A stretch of DNA of 64,000 nt from Cylindrotheca closterium (GCA_933822405.4 CAKOGP040002147.1:45862-109861), one strand, 5' to 3'; counted from the first letter of the stretch, positions 22,184-34,505 are shown. The notes: generated by a model from the sequence alone, not told the origin. A program made the numbers and translations.

Positions 22184-22475
22184 TAATTTCTTGTGTGAAT
22201 GCCATCCAGAAGAAAATTCTCCCTTCGTTGGCTGGATGTAAAATAATTTTGGAGGACGAAGTGGACGACTTACTTGAGGATGGGACAAGGTTAGGCTGCA
22301 AAGTTGTTGCGAACCCAAAATTCTTCGATACGCAAAGAATCTCAACAAATCTCACAACGGCAACGACTCCACTTCGTTGCATTATTCGCCCGAATGATGA
22401 CTGATGGGGATCAACTATCAAGGCGATATCCTTTGGAAGTCAACTAAAGTCTAGTTTGATAATATCATTCACCTG
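22184..22475. other. Spacer beyond the right repeat arm
   Basis: Overlapping 75-92 codon frames on both strands, none recognisable. No repeat seen. Confidence 0.4.
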
Positions 22476-22889
22476 TTGGATCAGATTTTCCTTCACCGCA
22501 AACGCAACAATCACACCACAAGGATTCGGCCAAGAGTTTCATTTGATGTCTATCTACTCGGATACATCTTTTTGCGGATGTCCCTATTGCGCCCTGATAT
22601 AGTTGTCAATTTGATTGCGAAATTTTTTTCAGACAGGGGAGTGGATGTAGTCCTTGATGCTGATGGTCTGAATCGCCATCACTCGAAAAGGGCCCATCAA
22701 GATCGTGCTGCGAACAAGGACTGCCTCCGGATCCGAGTAATGGAGAAGCGAGCTTCCCTAGCCAAATATTTGAACCATCTCAATCCAAGCAAGGAAATTC
22801 TAGACGAAAAGAAAAAATTAATGAAAGATTATATCTGCGCTCAAAAGAAAAACAAGAAAAACTCAGTCTATTCCTTCGGACTTTGTTGA
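22476..22889 (+). pseudogene. Fragment resembling a PIN/XPG-like nuclease domain
   Basis: The frame is open for 137 codons but its first codon is TTG; the first ATG is at 22578. The segments VSFDVYLLGYIFLR, VVNLIAKFFSDRGVDVVLDADG and RHHSKRA recall the N-terminal fold of flap-nuclease/PIN-type proteins, in which an acidic residue follows a hydrophobic strand and a basic motif comes after. The rest is a Lys-rich helical tail. It lacks a proper start and most of a nuclease, so it looks like a gene fragment or an exon of an unresolved gene. The family assignment is tentative. Confidence 0.3.
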
Positions 22890-24120
22890 GAAGATTGAAG
22901 ATTTTGTCACGCAGTCTTTCAAAAACACAATACCGGTACTCGTACAAGTAATACAATAATATGTACTGTGAAAAAAAAATGGAATCATTCGACTGCTTTG
23001 AAATTATTTCGTCAGCCTGCGCGCTTGCAATTTATCCATTTTTCACAGTGGGAGACCTCCACATCACCCACCCCGCAACCCGGATGCTTGACACTCACCC
23101 CAATCTACCTCCCAAAATCCCCCACTTCAAAACCGGCTGGCGTTGGATCTTGGCCAGTGCCGACCAGCTTTGGCCAGCCCGCCTCGTTTTAGTTTAGCGC
23201 CCTTTCTACCCATCCTCACTTTTCTGCAGCCTCCCTCCGCAATGACAATGGAGCGCCTACACTACATGATCTTCCCATTGAATGCTGTAACTGGGAAGTA
23301 CAGTCGATCATTCTGATGCGTCAAAAACTAAAGAACGCATTGTACCAGATTCTATCGACCTTGTAAACAAAATTAATAGTCATGTCATCGTCCATTTACT
23401 TCCATTCCAAGGATAAGGTACGGTGATCCTCCTTTTGTCAGTCATAGTTGCTGTACGAACCCCATCCATTCTGACTTCTTACAATTGTAACAACTCAACA
23501 GGACAAGATCCCACACGGTTTCCGCAACATGTACCCATTGCCTAATCAAACGCCAGCTCATCCATCAAGCAGCTTTCAAACGATGCTCAAACAGCAGTGT
23601 TGATGTTCTGTTGTCCAAAGACAAAGGCGCAGTATTCATATGCTCTTGTTTGAGCACCAGTCATTCAGGCAATACATTGCTGTGCCAAATGGGGACAGAG
23701 CCGAGAACTGTGCCACAAGTGTGCAATTCCTCTATCTAGCATCTCCACCAAGGTCCAAAACCATACCGGTACAACCACATTCGTATTTCAGCCTTGAAAT
23801 TGGCGCAACAGAACAAAGCCTACGTGGACAGTCTCATAGTTCAAAGTATCAAGTTTTCAGTGTCGACGTTGACATGCTACCAGCAGACCAACACAAGCGC
23901 CATGATCAATTCTCCATCAATCGACTATGGATATAATCATGAAGAGCAAAGCAGCATTTCACAAATAATTATTTATTATAGTCTATGTTTTTTGAAAATA
24001 CACTGCACACCAAGAAGACTTGTGTTGACACTGAACGCCATAATATCAATTATTATACATTCTATACCGTCCATGAAACATCAATCTAAGTTCCCTCTCC
24101 AGATGACAGACATGGACAAG
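22890..24120. other. Gene-poor stretch
   Basis: No recognisable gene. A GC-richer patch at 23050-23200 is open in two frames with unrelated Pro-rich products, and a 98-codon frame at 23640-23936 has no family features. TACCGGTA occurs at 22931-22938 and 23764-23771. Confidence 0.4.
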
Positions 24121-24121
24121 T

Positions 24122-24623
24122 GTTGAGCCTCTTATTGCACGTGCGACCCCAGCCTTTTTCGCAAACTTCACTAGTGTCGACCGTCTTGATTCATGTCTGA
24201 CCGTTACCAACGTCTTTTTCTCAAAACCATGCAGGATCGGACGCCTTTTCTTGCGAATTTTTTATTTTTTCAAACAATTTTTCAACGGCTGATTTCCGGC
24301 ATCGGTAGCACACTTCACAGTGTTGAGCACGTGCGACCCCAGGCTTTTTTCGCAAACTTCACTAGTGTCGACCGTCTTGATTCATGTCTGACCGTTACCA
24401 ACGTCTTTTTCTCAAAACCATGCAGGATCGGACGCCTTTTCTTGCGAATTTTTTATTTGTTCAAACAATTTTTCAACGGCTGATTTCCGGCATCGGTAGC
24501 ACACTTCACAGTGTTGAGCCTCTTATTGCACGTGCGACCCCAGGCTTTTTTCGCATACTTCACTAGTGTCGACCGTCTTGAATCATGTCTGACCGTTACC
24601 AACGTCTTTTGTTCCAAACCGTT
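24122..24623. repeat. Tandem repeat, period about 190-201 bp, 2.6 copies
   Basis: Units begin with GTTGAG at 24122, 24323 and 24513 and contain GTGCGACCCCAG, ACTAGTGTCGACCGTCTTGA and CATGCAGGATCGGACGCC. The middle unit lacks about 10 bp at its junction. The third stops after CCAACGTCTTTT. Open frames of 60-100 codons inside are repeat artefacts. A degenerate piece (GTCGAGCGTCTTGATGGATG) recurs near 25013. Confidence 0.9.
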
Positions 24624-25489
24624 CGATTTATATGTTGATTTGAATAAGTACTCAAGTTTTGTGAATAACATCCGTTTTATGCTGTAAACAGCCTGATTTA
24701 TTCTTGGCATCATTTGCAGCGAGGGGACATCATTACTGTCAAGCACTGCTTGCATTCTTCATTATATCAAGTCGTTTTGGTTAAATGATGGAGGTGAAGA
24801 GGTGATTTTTCTTATGACTTTGTTACAGCAAACATGTCAAAACATGTCAATGTAAAGATGTTTTCAGGTAAGCATGTCTTGGAAAAGTAGGGGTATTTTG
24901 CAAACGGTTTTCACGTATTACTTAACCAAAATGTATCATGTGAGAGTATTTTGAGAACGGTATTTTAACGTCTTTTTTGCTGTTTTGAATACCTTGGAGA
25001 AAACTTCCCTAGCGTCGAGCGTCTTGATGGATGTCTTTCGATTTATATAGCCTAAGACATGCACATGCACGCTCAAACCAAGGGGGTACAACAGATGTTT
25101 TTTATTTGAATAAATACGATTTATATTGTATAAAAATGTAGTTTTCGTAAAATTGGTTGAGGGACGGGCAAGAGATATGAAAGGAAATACTGTACCAATG
25201 TTGGACGACCTGCAAAAGCACAACTTGTGGGGCAATGGGATATTGAAGATTACCATGAGAAGATCAAGAAGTAGAATAATAGATTGACACTACCTAAAAC
25301 AAAATGTCGAACAATTGGGGAGTCGCAATCCAACCTTTTCTTTATGCCTTTCTTTTAAAACTATTTTTATTTGTATAAAATCTAGTTTATTCCGAATAAC
25401 ATCGGAATTATACTACCGGCACAGGTATACGGCACGCACGTGGCAACGTTTGCGAAATAGTCCGCGGAATAAGGCGGGTGGAGGGAAAA
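24624..25489. other. AT-rich, diverged repeats
   Basis: Segments built on CGATTTATAT...TTTGAATAA...TAAAAATGTAG recur in diverged form near 24625, 25046 and 25360. No gene seen; the 106-codon minus frame at 24936-25256 is not recognisable. Confidence 0.4.
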
Positions 25490-25525
25490 ATGGGAGGGAA
25501 AAATGGGAGGGAAAAATGGGAGGGA
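25481..25525. repeat. 13-bp tandem repeat at a gene start
   Basis: The unit GGGAAAAATGGGA is repeated about three times. Because 13 is not a multiple of three, successive units are read in different frames; each contains an ATG. Confidence 0.85.
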
Positions 25526-26176
25526 AATTCAAAAAACGGCGGGAACCAGGTACCGATTGTTGGAAAAACAGCCACAGATCTCATTTACAACTTCAGTTTT
25601 GAAGCCAATCTGTTTTTTCCAACATACCATTCAATTGATTGGAAACATGATGCAGCAATTGTCCCTGTCATTGAGAAAATCCTCGGAGAAATGGGAGGCC
25701 TTGGCTTCATTGGACTACTATTATCAGCACTTCTAAATCAAGCAGCGTTTAGCGAAATCGTGGGCAACACAAGCGAGCGTTTTCTTGGAGAATCAAGTAT
25801 CTTGTTGGAATCTTTTGAATTCCTTCACGAGGTGTTCTTTCAGGCTGCAATCGCCTTTTTTGCAGCTTCTGCATTCATCATTGTCCGTGTTCTGCTGAGC
25901 TTCAAAGCGATCCTAGAACTGACATCAGAACAAGGGGACAATGGTGAAAATTTTGGAGGTTCCGATGCTGCATCGCAACAACTGTCATGTTCTGTAGCTC
26001 GAATTCTTGAAGCACCAACCATAGAAAAGGCTATCCTCATCAGTAATTTCGAAGAGCAGGAAGGCTTGGAATATGAAGTCGACCTAGATGATGATTATGT
26101 AAAAAGGCTAGCCATCGAGCAGGTAAATCCTCTTTGGCGAGAGCTCACACTGACTCCCAAAGGTAAAACAGTATAG
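25490..26176 (+). CDS. Two-span membrane protein, MLO-like fragment
   Basis: About 228 residues from the first ATG, which lies in a 13-bp tandem repeat, so the real start is uncertain. A short lumenal or extracellular stretch leads to EKILGEMGGLGFIGLLLSALL, which resembles the MLO-family EKIKxELMLLGFISLLL block. Next comes FLHEVFFQAAIAFFAASAFIIVRVLL, resembling the following MLO helix pair. MLO proteins have seven spans and a calmodulin-binding tail; here only two or three spans are present before an acidic tail (EYEVDLDDDYV). It is probably a truncated or diverged member. Confidence 0.35.
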   Translation: MGGKNGREKWEGNSKNGGNQVPIVGKTATDLIYNFSFEANLFFPTYHSIDWKHDAAIVPVIEKILGEMGGLGFIGLLLSALLNQAAFSEIVGNTSERFLGESSILLESFEFLHEVFFQAAIAFFAASAFIIVRVLLSFKAILELTSEQGDNGENFGGSDAASQQLSCSVARILEAPTIEKAILISNFEEQEGLEYEVDLDDDYVKRLAIEQVNPLWRELTLTPKGKTV

Positions 26177-26385
26177 TATATATAACTATATTGCACAGTA
26201 TAGTATATAGTGTACGGCAGTATCGTACTGTATGACCTCCTTTTCACTTCTCATATTGGGATCCTCTGATTCCCGAAGTACCGATTATGACATCACTATT
26301 CTACAGGCACAGCCAGGCACAATAACAATAATGTGATACCAGTAGATCCAGACCAAACGCCATCATACTATTAAGATTTTTATTT

Positions 26386-28116
26386 TTATGCAGCACTAGT
26401 AGTTTCAAAAAGGAATGAAACCACACCCGGAATAATAACTGAAACGCCGCTTCGAATACGGTATGCTCCTCGGTCATCATTGATGGCTGTAGTTCTTGAT
26501 GCATTTTCTGTTGATGCAATAGGTGGAAACTTCATCTCACATTTCCACAAAGATAACTCTAACAATGCTGTAGCCTCCATCAGCTCGTAGCGTGACAGAG
26601 CCGTCATTGCTTCTTGGAACAAAGATTGTCTATGTTCCACATCATCTTCAGCAACAATAGCATTCACTCTCGTCGACATGTCTGATTTCCATGCTTCCAA
26701 CCCATTCCAACTCGATATCGAGTCCACCATCCATCCTTGAAGAGCTGCTAGCAAAATAGGCCGAGACTGGTCAGTCAGATGAACGCTTCGTTGACTATAG
26801 TACTCAATGGCAGTCTTTCCGTTCACGTCTTTCCATGCAAGGATATTTGGTGGATACGCATCTAGCAAGACATGCTAAAGATCAAGTCTGCAGTTGGCAC
26901 CAGAAAGCAGAATGTGAAAAGGTGTCATACCGAAAGGATCTACCACATGATCCAGAGTATTTTTGTGCGACACTTGCATTGCCAACGCAATCTCCTGAGC
27001 GAGCTCATTTGCGCTTGTAACCGTTGCGTAGTAGCATCTCTTGTGTACGGGAAAATTCTCGAATCGGCTCGTAATGGCAAGCGGGATCTCTGTGTCGTCA
27101 TATTGATTTTCTAGCGCTGTGCAGTATCGAAAGCTGTTCACATCCACATCGCCAGATTGGACATAGTCAGGAATTGGTTGGGTATTTCGAGATTCGGAGG
27201 GAAGACAAATATTTATTAGAGAAGTGCAGTCGCGAAAGGCATCGCCATATATCGTCATAGTCAGAGGTCCGTCCCCCAATTCCACTGACACCAACTTGCG
27301 ACATTCTTGAAAAGCAAATCTGCAAATCACGGTAACCGACTTTGGAAGTGCAACTGCTTGAAGATTCTGGCACCCATGAAAGGAACTATCTCCCAAATAT
27401 CGCAGACCATTCTGAAACTTCATCATCCGCAAAGATTCGCATAAGGTGAATGTCTCTGATTCTACGCGCTCGACAGTGGACGGAATGCGGATTGTTTGCA
27501 ATTTGAAACATCTGCCAAAGGCCCGATGTCCAATCACCCTCAAGCTTCCTTCCTCAATGTTCACTTCCTGTAACGCCATGCAGCGAAGAAAAGCACTGCT
27601 GCCCAACACTTCAAGAGTTTTTGGAATGTCCACTTTTTCCAATTTGACACACTCCATAAAAGCACCAATATCAATCGCTTTCAGTCCCTCTTGCAAGACC
27701 ACCCTTGCCAAGGATTGGCACCTGGCAAAGGCAAACCTTCCAATAGTCTCTACACTAGAGGGAATGCTGACTTCCGACAATGACTCGCAACAGGAAAAGG
27801 CCTCTATTCCAATGGCAGTCAACAAACCATCTTCAGCAAAATGAACTTGCGTTAATGACCGACAATCCCCATAGGCAAAATCTCCAATCATGGTCACAGA
27901 CGGAGGAATTGCAATTTCCAACAAGCTTATACATCCATGGAAAGCAGCCATTCCAATTGTCCTTAGAGCGGATCCATTGAAATTGACGCGTGTGAGGTGT
28001 TCGAAGTCGAGACAAGTTTCTTTAGGAATACTTTGAACGAGTGGATGAACAACTAACTCTTTCACGTCGTCTGGAATCCTTTCATCCGCGTTTCCAAAGT
28101 AGTGACAAGACGTCAT
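26386..28116 (-). pseudogene. BspA-like LRR / ankyrin-like gene with one in-frame stop (LRR2)
   Basis: ATG at 28116 (MTSCHYFGNADERIPDD). The frame runs 413 codons through about 12 LRR_5 repeats (AFxxCxSLxxVxIPxSVExIG) and into the ankyrin-like block DPFGMTPFHILLSGANCRLDL. There a TAG at 26875-26877 stands where both relatives have TTG (Leu). The same frame then continues for more than 160 codons (HVLLDAYPPNILAWKDVNGKTAIEYY...) to the usual C terminus. One T-to-A change explains the break. Either a young pseudogene, a truncated protein, readthrough, or a base error. BspA-like LRR proteins commonly bind proteins or surfaces; role here unknown. Confidence 0.75.
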
Positions 28117-28620
28117 CTTTTATTCAATTGATACTCAGAGTATCAGACAGGAGATATATCTGTGATAAGACCGGTATACAGTATCCCATACGAGCTACTA
28201 TACTCGTATACTGTATGCGATACAGTGTGTTACTTTCAACTTGTTGTGCTCCTAATGTTGCATGCAGGCGGTGTTATTGGCCAGCGAAGGACGGACTGGT
28301 TTCACCCCACCTTTTCACAGGACGCCCCCATTCCCAAATACGACATGAAGCATCGCAGTCTCACTCCATATTCTCCTGCTCCTACCTTATTGGGATCCAT
28401 AGGCAGCGTCATGCATACCATACTACAATACTATAGGCACGAATAATGATCGGATGTATAAAATAATATAAAACAATAAATTAAATTGCCAGTCTTGACC
28501 CCTTTCAAGCTAAATTTGTTGTTCCAAGCGGCATCATGCATGCCATTTCCATGCTGGTGATTACCACGCCGCAGCAGCAGCAGCACTCGCTCACTCCATC
28601 ATTCCCACCACCATTCTTCT
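28117..28620. other. Intergenic, convergence-free spacer
   Basis: About 500 bp holding the LRR2 promoter side and the 3' flank of the primase gene. No gene; frames of 94-131 codons are unrecognisable. Confidence 0.45.
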
Positions 28621-30266
28621 TCACGGTGACACTGCCTTGGGTGTTTTCAGCGCCCCTCTAGCAGCTTTGTCCATGACAGTCGTCGTCGTCGTCGTCTTGC
28701 TGGGTGACTTTTCATCTCCACCACCAGTCGTCACCTTGTGGTAACTCACGCTGGCTTCAAACCACGAATTGGGGTGATTCCCCACATTGTCCAAATTGAC
28801 ATTGGGGGTGGTGACAGCATTGGGATGCGCGACCTTAAAGTGTTCCATGCAGGCCAGAGTAAATTGACCGGATTGTTGTTGGGCCATGATTGGTTTTTGT
28901 TGTTGCGGGGAAATCCCAAGCTTGGCAAGCATGGTGGAAACTTGTTGGACCGTATTGTGTTTGTAGGGACAGCCGTGATGATCATTGGAATTGGGAGCAT
29001 TGCTCATAATAATCTTGGTACAAGTGTAGGGTGGATAGTTTTGACGTTTTCCCTCCTTGCCGTACATGTGCCGAATGTTGTAGGCGTATTCCTTGGAAAA
29101 GTCCTTGGTCTTGGCCGTAAACATGCGTTCAAAATAAATCAAGGCATCTTCCAAGGACAGACCAGCTCCCTTGAGGAATAATCCGTATTGCAAACGTCCC
29201 CAGTGCTTCAAATGACGTTCCGTTTGCAGCGCCACTTGGAGTTGGACCATGCACAGAGGCATGTTCCGCAAGTGATCCTTGACATTTTGGGGATCCAGCG
29301 AGGCTGCCATTTCGCTCTTGTTGGCGAACTCGTCCTTGACGGCATGCACCGTGGCGACATTCTTCAAAAATCCCTGTGTGCGTTTGAGGGCAGGAGTGGT
29401 GGGAACAGATGATAGCAAGACCAGCTGCCTGGAAAGGTGCGCACGAAACTTGGAGGTGACCAAGTGGACCAATTTGGATTCGGGAATGTAAGCCATTCCC
29501 TTCTTGATGAAGACTTGTCGGTGCTGGACGAGATCCAATGCTAGCGTAAAGGGAACCTTGTAAAAGAGTGGCAATTTGAGTGACTGGAGGCCCACTGTAC
29601 CAGTCTTTAGTTCGAAGTCGAGCTCCTCCATTTCTTTTTGGGAAACCGACTTGGCCGCATCTGGCAAGACTGATTTGAGGTTCTTGACACTGCCGGACGA
29701 AACTCCCAGTCGCCACTTGAGCAGAGCGACTTCTTGGGCCAAGAACCAGCGTCTCAAGTCTTCCGTGCGGCAGTAAGCCAGCCTCAAGACAAAGTGGGAA
29801 ATGGAATCCTTTTCCGGATTGTTCAATTTGGAAAGGAGTGGATCAAGATATTGCTTGTGCTTCTCGGCTGGAACATGGCGGAGCTTGAGTTGTTCCAAGC
29901 GTTTGAGGACCTGAAACGTAGATAAGGAGCGAACAAGAGCAAGAGGGCGTGGATGGGAGCGTGAGGCAAGATTGGAGTGAAATAAAATAGCAAACAACAA
30001 CATCCACAATGACGACAACGACAGGAAACAATGAACAGCAATCCAATCCAATCCAGTCCAATCCAATACAGAGCGCCATTCTTTCTGCGCACAGTAATAC
30101 ACACCTTCAGTCGATCAAGAGCAAACTCTTCAAAGTCGTCCAAGCTGACTTCCATCGTTGGAATCTCTTGATACAAATTGATAGCCTGATTTCCATTCGA
30201 ACTGTTCAACGACTGCTTGTTCTTGGGAAGACCGCTGCTGCTCCGCTCTTTCTTTACGATATTCAT
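28621..30266 (-). CDS. PRIM2: DNA primase large subunit (PriL / PRIM2)
   Basis: Exon 1 (30266-30105, 54 codons) ends DDFEEFALDRLK and exon 2 (29910-28621) begins VLKRLEQLKL. The GT-AG intron is 194 bp and phase 0. The product is 483 residues against 509 in human. The N-terminal part contains the helical scaffold (HFVLRLAYCRTEDLRRWFLAQE) and the C-terminal half the iron-sulfur domain. Four cysteines at about residues 274, 351, 368 and 408 (MPLCMVQ, PYTCTKII, HGCPYKH, LACMEHF) match the cluster ligands. The block SKEYAYNIRHMYGKEGKR is characteristic. With the small subunit and DNA polymerase alpha it makes RNA primers for nuclear replication. The ~25-residue tail ends in a Lys/Thr-rich stretch. 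Confidence 0.96.
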
Positions 30267-30613
30267 ATTGGCAGCGCTTGATTGAAGTAGACGAAAATAA
30301 TAGTGGGAGAGATGCAAGAATTGGAAACGCTTCTACAATAAGAATCAACGAACTGCGCTTTCGTCTGAGATGTTGCAAAGATGTAGCCAAAGTTTTCATC
30401 CTCGTCGCATTGCTGGCGGGAGACGGCAAGGCGCCTCGTGGCTTCACGTAGAATTGTATGATGTACCACTTCAATAATTTGGCGCACTTTTTATGAACGA
30501 CTGGACTCCTTGGGCTCCAAGTTTAACGTCTGGTACATAATACCTCTAGTAGAGCAACCTCAGAATCCCATAACCTTTGTCTAGTTTTTAATTATTACTT
30601 ATTATTAATACAA
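30267..30613. other. Spacer upstream of the primase gene
   Basis: Primase promoter side and 3' flank of the cyclase-phosphodiesterase gene. Nothing recognised. Confidence 0.45.
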
Positions 30614-33600
30614 TCAACTACAAAATGCATCCCCCTCGCTTTCCTCATTTTCATCATCCCACTGAACATGTTTTTGGCGGAAATTTGCCTTCATCTCTTC
30701 GACAATCGACTTGCCCTTTTCTTCCCATTCCTTGCGATTTTCCATCGCGTAATTCAGGCACTCGTCACTCGAGACACCAAAGACTCCGCAGTCGTCCAAT
30801 TTCTTGGCGAGCGGAATCACGTAGTTGTCAAAGAACCATAGTTCCCCTTGATACCATCCTTCCGATGGATCCTTTTCCAGCCCACGGCCTTCCGCATGAG
30901 CAGTGCACATTTCTTGAAACAACATCTCGTTCCATCGTTTGTAGACACGCCAATGTTGCATCGTGTGAGCAACATCTGCAGCTTGGAGGATGTGCTCAAT
31001 CACGATCGTAGCCTTCAAATTCGCTGCTGACTCGGTGGTATCACTGAAGGCCTTGACCCATCGATTGTTGCGGAATTCTTTTAGCTCCTTATCGAAAATA
31101 TCCGTGGCCATGACACAATTGATCACCAATTGCCGGAATCGTTGGTATTCTTCTTGATTCGCGCAGATGCAACCCATCAAATCCGAATAGGTTCCCGACG
31201 TCAAAACAGCAAAGGTCAATTCAATCGAGTTTTGTTCGGCCAAACTTTGGTTGTTGTACATGGTGGCAATCCGGCTATTTTCCTTGCCCAGTTGCGCATT
31301 ACTCACACCCGCGTGGTCCACGTCATGAATAATGGCCGAAAAGACAATGGCAAATTGAGTCAAGGGGTCCGAGGCCAATCCAAAGGTGGTACCATGGTTC
31401 GACCGAATGGAAGCATCAAAATCGTCCACCGTGCGATCGGGCGACACAATTCGTTTCAAAAGCTTGTTGGCGCTCATGGTCACGTGACAGGCATGCTCAA
31501 AATTGTGAAAGGCATTGCTCCGGTATAGTTGCGCAATGGAGGTCACCAAATCTTCCAACTGTTTCAGCACCTTGTCGGGTAGCTCCAAACCGTCCACTCC
31601 GTTCGATTCCGTCGTGTTATAGGCACCATAATCGGGCATTCGAATGCATTCGGCAATGGAATCTCGTGGTTTGGTGGTGCTTTCTTCAGAGGAAACGTCC
31701 AAACTTGCCTGTGACGCTTGGCTCACGTTTTTGCGATGAAAGACAATCTGTTTCAAGAGACGCGAAAGAACATCCACTTGCCAGTCAATGAGTGACTTGC
31801 GAATGCCAAGACGCTTGAAGGAGGCCTCAAGGTCCTGCTTCTTTTCATCTTCGTCGTCGCTACTGTCACTGCCAGCAAGGTCATGGCTACCGTCCTGGGA
31901 TCCGTTGCCATAGAACATCTGCCCCATGCTTTTTTCATTCGATCCAGCATTCGATGCAGTTTCTCCTTCTGAAAAGGTGGAAGACCTTCCATTGGAAGAA
32001 GAAGAAACCTTGGTCTTGATCCAGTACGTTTGGACCTCCCCTTTGCCTTTGGCTTGAACGCGATGTTCTCGTTTTTTCATCCAGTGACCTTTGCCAGAAG
32101 CGATGATTAGATCTGCTGTTGATTGCGAAACTTGAACCATGTTTGGTTTGCCCGTAGACTCCATTCTCGATGCCTAAGGAACGAAAGAAAAGTTAGACAC
32201 GCTGAAGCAGACTAGGGGCATTCATGGCCATTCCGAAAAAGAAAACTTACCGTGTTGACAGTGTCTCCGAAAAGCTGGAAGCGCGATTTTTCTCCACGCA
32301 GCACTCCAGCAGTGACTGGACCAGAGTGCATTCCAACACGGAATGCAAGGTTGGTCGTGTCCGGTCCAAGAGTCACTTCCAATTCCTGCGTCAATACACT
32401 GGTCTCCTGCAAGAGGTATCGGGCAAATCTCACCATACGCAAATGATGGTCGTGCTGTGGATTTGGCAAACCGGTCACCGCCATATAGCAGTCTCCAATC
32501 GTTTCAACCTTGAAGACTTCCAATTCCTTAGCTACCTTATCGAAGGCACCATATAACGTCTCCAGGAGGATAAAAACCTCTGACGGCTGGCGTGAACTAC
32601 TCCAGGCGGTAAAGCCAGAAATGTCCCCAAACATGACAGTCGTATTGGGGAACAAATCGGCAATGGGCGGAGAATTTTTAGTGTGTGCGTAGGGTGTCAC
32701 GGACCCTCGGCCCGGTTGCACCTCGAATTGGTTTTTCTTCTGTTCCTTTGGGTCTTTGCCATGGTCAAACAATCGATCCCGCACAATCTGGGGAAAGAGT
32801 GCCGAAACAATCGCGTTCGACTTGTCCGCAGCGTCCGCCAAGAATGTCTGTCTTCGCTGGACGAGGAAATCGTAGAATACAAAGACAACAATCGTAAAGA
32901 GGAAGATGCAGGCCACGCCGATGGTGAAACTTTGGGGGTTCTTGCTGGAAAAGGTGCTTCTCATTTTTGACGATGGATAAATATCGACCGAATAAGGACA
33001 AAAGTTTCTCGACAGGGGAGTGCCGGTATAAATGGATTCAGTTCCAGTGAGTGCGACAGTTTGTAGGTAGAATTCATATTCCTCTTCGTGGAAGTCTTCG
33101 GGTCCGAGATAAGTTACTTCTTCTCCAGTGAGATCAAAGGTGAATACTTGATCACATGCATTCCTCATGACGACAATAAGTCCATTGGTAGCAGGGGGGA
33201 TGTGTTCCAGAAAGAATGAACTCCACTTGACGGTCAAACTCAGAATGGCCACTTCAGTATAATCACTTCGTTCAAAGCCAACTTTGGTTTGCCCCACTTG
33301 CTCATACATGGGATACCAAATGTTGGTAGCGGGTCCGTACAACTGCGGGTTGATCCCTCTTCGAGTGTCTCCATTCTCGCCCTCAAGAAAGTCACTAGTT
33401 TCTTTGGGGTTTCCTTGCCAAATATCGGCCCATTCTGAATCTTGGTACCTTGCGTTCAATCGTTCATATGAGTTTCTGAGGAGAACAACAACAAAATAAG
33501 AAGGCAGAAATGGGTTAGGTTGTCCCAGGATATGATGAAAGAAAAGAATTCAGATGATTGATTCGTGCCGTACCCATGGATGGTGTCGGATAGCTCAAAG

Positions 33601-34505
33601 ACGAGTCCAACCACTGCGGTTTTGTTTTCAAAAACTTCCGCTAGAGCTGCAGTGTTGCCTTTGTATCCAATTTGATCCTTGTTAATGTATGGTAACCCAT
33701 GATCCACAGGACTGTGCTGCCAAATCGGGATCATAATGTTGCTTTCGTATTGTATGGGCTTGCCATCGGGGGTGATCTCAAACACAAACTCGGATGCTGG
33801 AGGAATGGTATTGTTGTCGACATTCGGGTTCGGAAACAAAGACTCTTCGTCCCGACGTTCTTCTGGTAATGCCTCTGGAAAGGATTCTTGAAAGTCAAAG
33901 CCCTGTTGTCGCCAACTTTCAGCATTTGCGCTTGAATATTCTTGCCACCCCTGAAGTTCTTCCCGTGTCACGATTGGGTGCATGCCCACTGATATTGCCT
34001 TTCCAATCTTGAGAGTGCTAGCTGATCTGTAGCCAAACTCTGGCATAGTAATGTTTGGCCAAGTATTCCCAACTGAAGCTGCATGAGTTGCGATGGATAC
34101 CGACAATGAATCGAGTGCCCGCAGTTTGAGTGTCAGTTCGGTAGCGAGAGACTGACTGATCTGGGCAGCCTGATCCTGAAACTTAGTTTCAAACGCCACT
34201 TGCTCTGATTCCTTCAGACTAACATAAACCGTCATCGCCACGACGTATGCAACAACTAATAGTACACAGAGGGAGAGGAACCGAAGGGACTGAATCCAAG
34301 GATCCTTTCGCAGCTTCTTCAATTCGTCTTTTCTATTGATGCTCGTCCCATTCGAGGTTATGGATTTCGTGTCAGTCAGCCTATCATCATCATGGTGGGA
34401 GGAGAGACTGACAACACTGAGACCGTCCGCTTCTGAAGTCATGGTTTGTGCCGTCACTTTGGATCCTCTTGGTGCTCTTACGGTAAAGCTTGGCTGTTTC
34501 TGCAT
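30614..34505 (-). CDS. Membrane nucleotide cyclase-phosphodiesterase, copy 1
   Basis: Exons 34505-33574, 33475-32251 and 32173-30614 (introns 98 bp phase 2, 77 bp phase 0) give 1238 residues. Order: cytosolic tail; TM1 about 73-97; extracellular domain of about 395 residues; TM2 about 494-515; linker with NAIVSALFP; class III cyclase about 586-770; disordered acidic linker; class I phosphodiesterase about 845-1220. Cyclase metal aspartates are in FGDISGF (595) and ETIGDCY (639); FGDTVNTASRMES closes the site. Phosphodiesterase metal ligands are in FHNFEHACHV (942, 946), HDVDHAG (1002-1003) and ADVAHTM (1119). One protein could therefore both make and hydrolyse cyclic nucleotide at the plasma membrane under control of the ectodomain. 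Such fusions are known in protists including diatoms. Confidence 0.93.

Noticed and set aside
24193..24566. Open frames of 60-100 codons in the 24-kb tandem repeat
   Set aside because: They restart with each repeat unit and change frame at unit boundaries; products are unrecognisable.
24122..24623. Possible CRISPR array
   Set aside because: The units are contiguous copies of about 195 bp without unique spacers, in a eukaryotic nuclear setting.
26869..26900. An intron removing the LRR2 stop (TTTAG as acceptor)
   Set aside because: It would delete the conserved CRLDL segment, and no donor gives a better match to the relatives.
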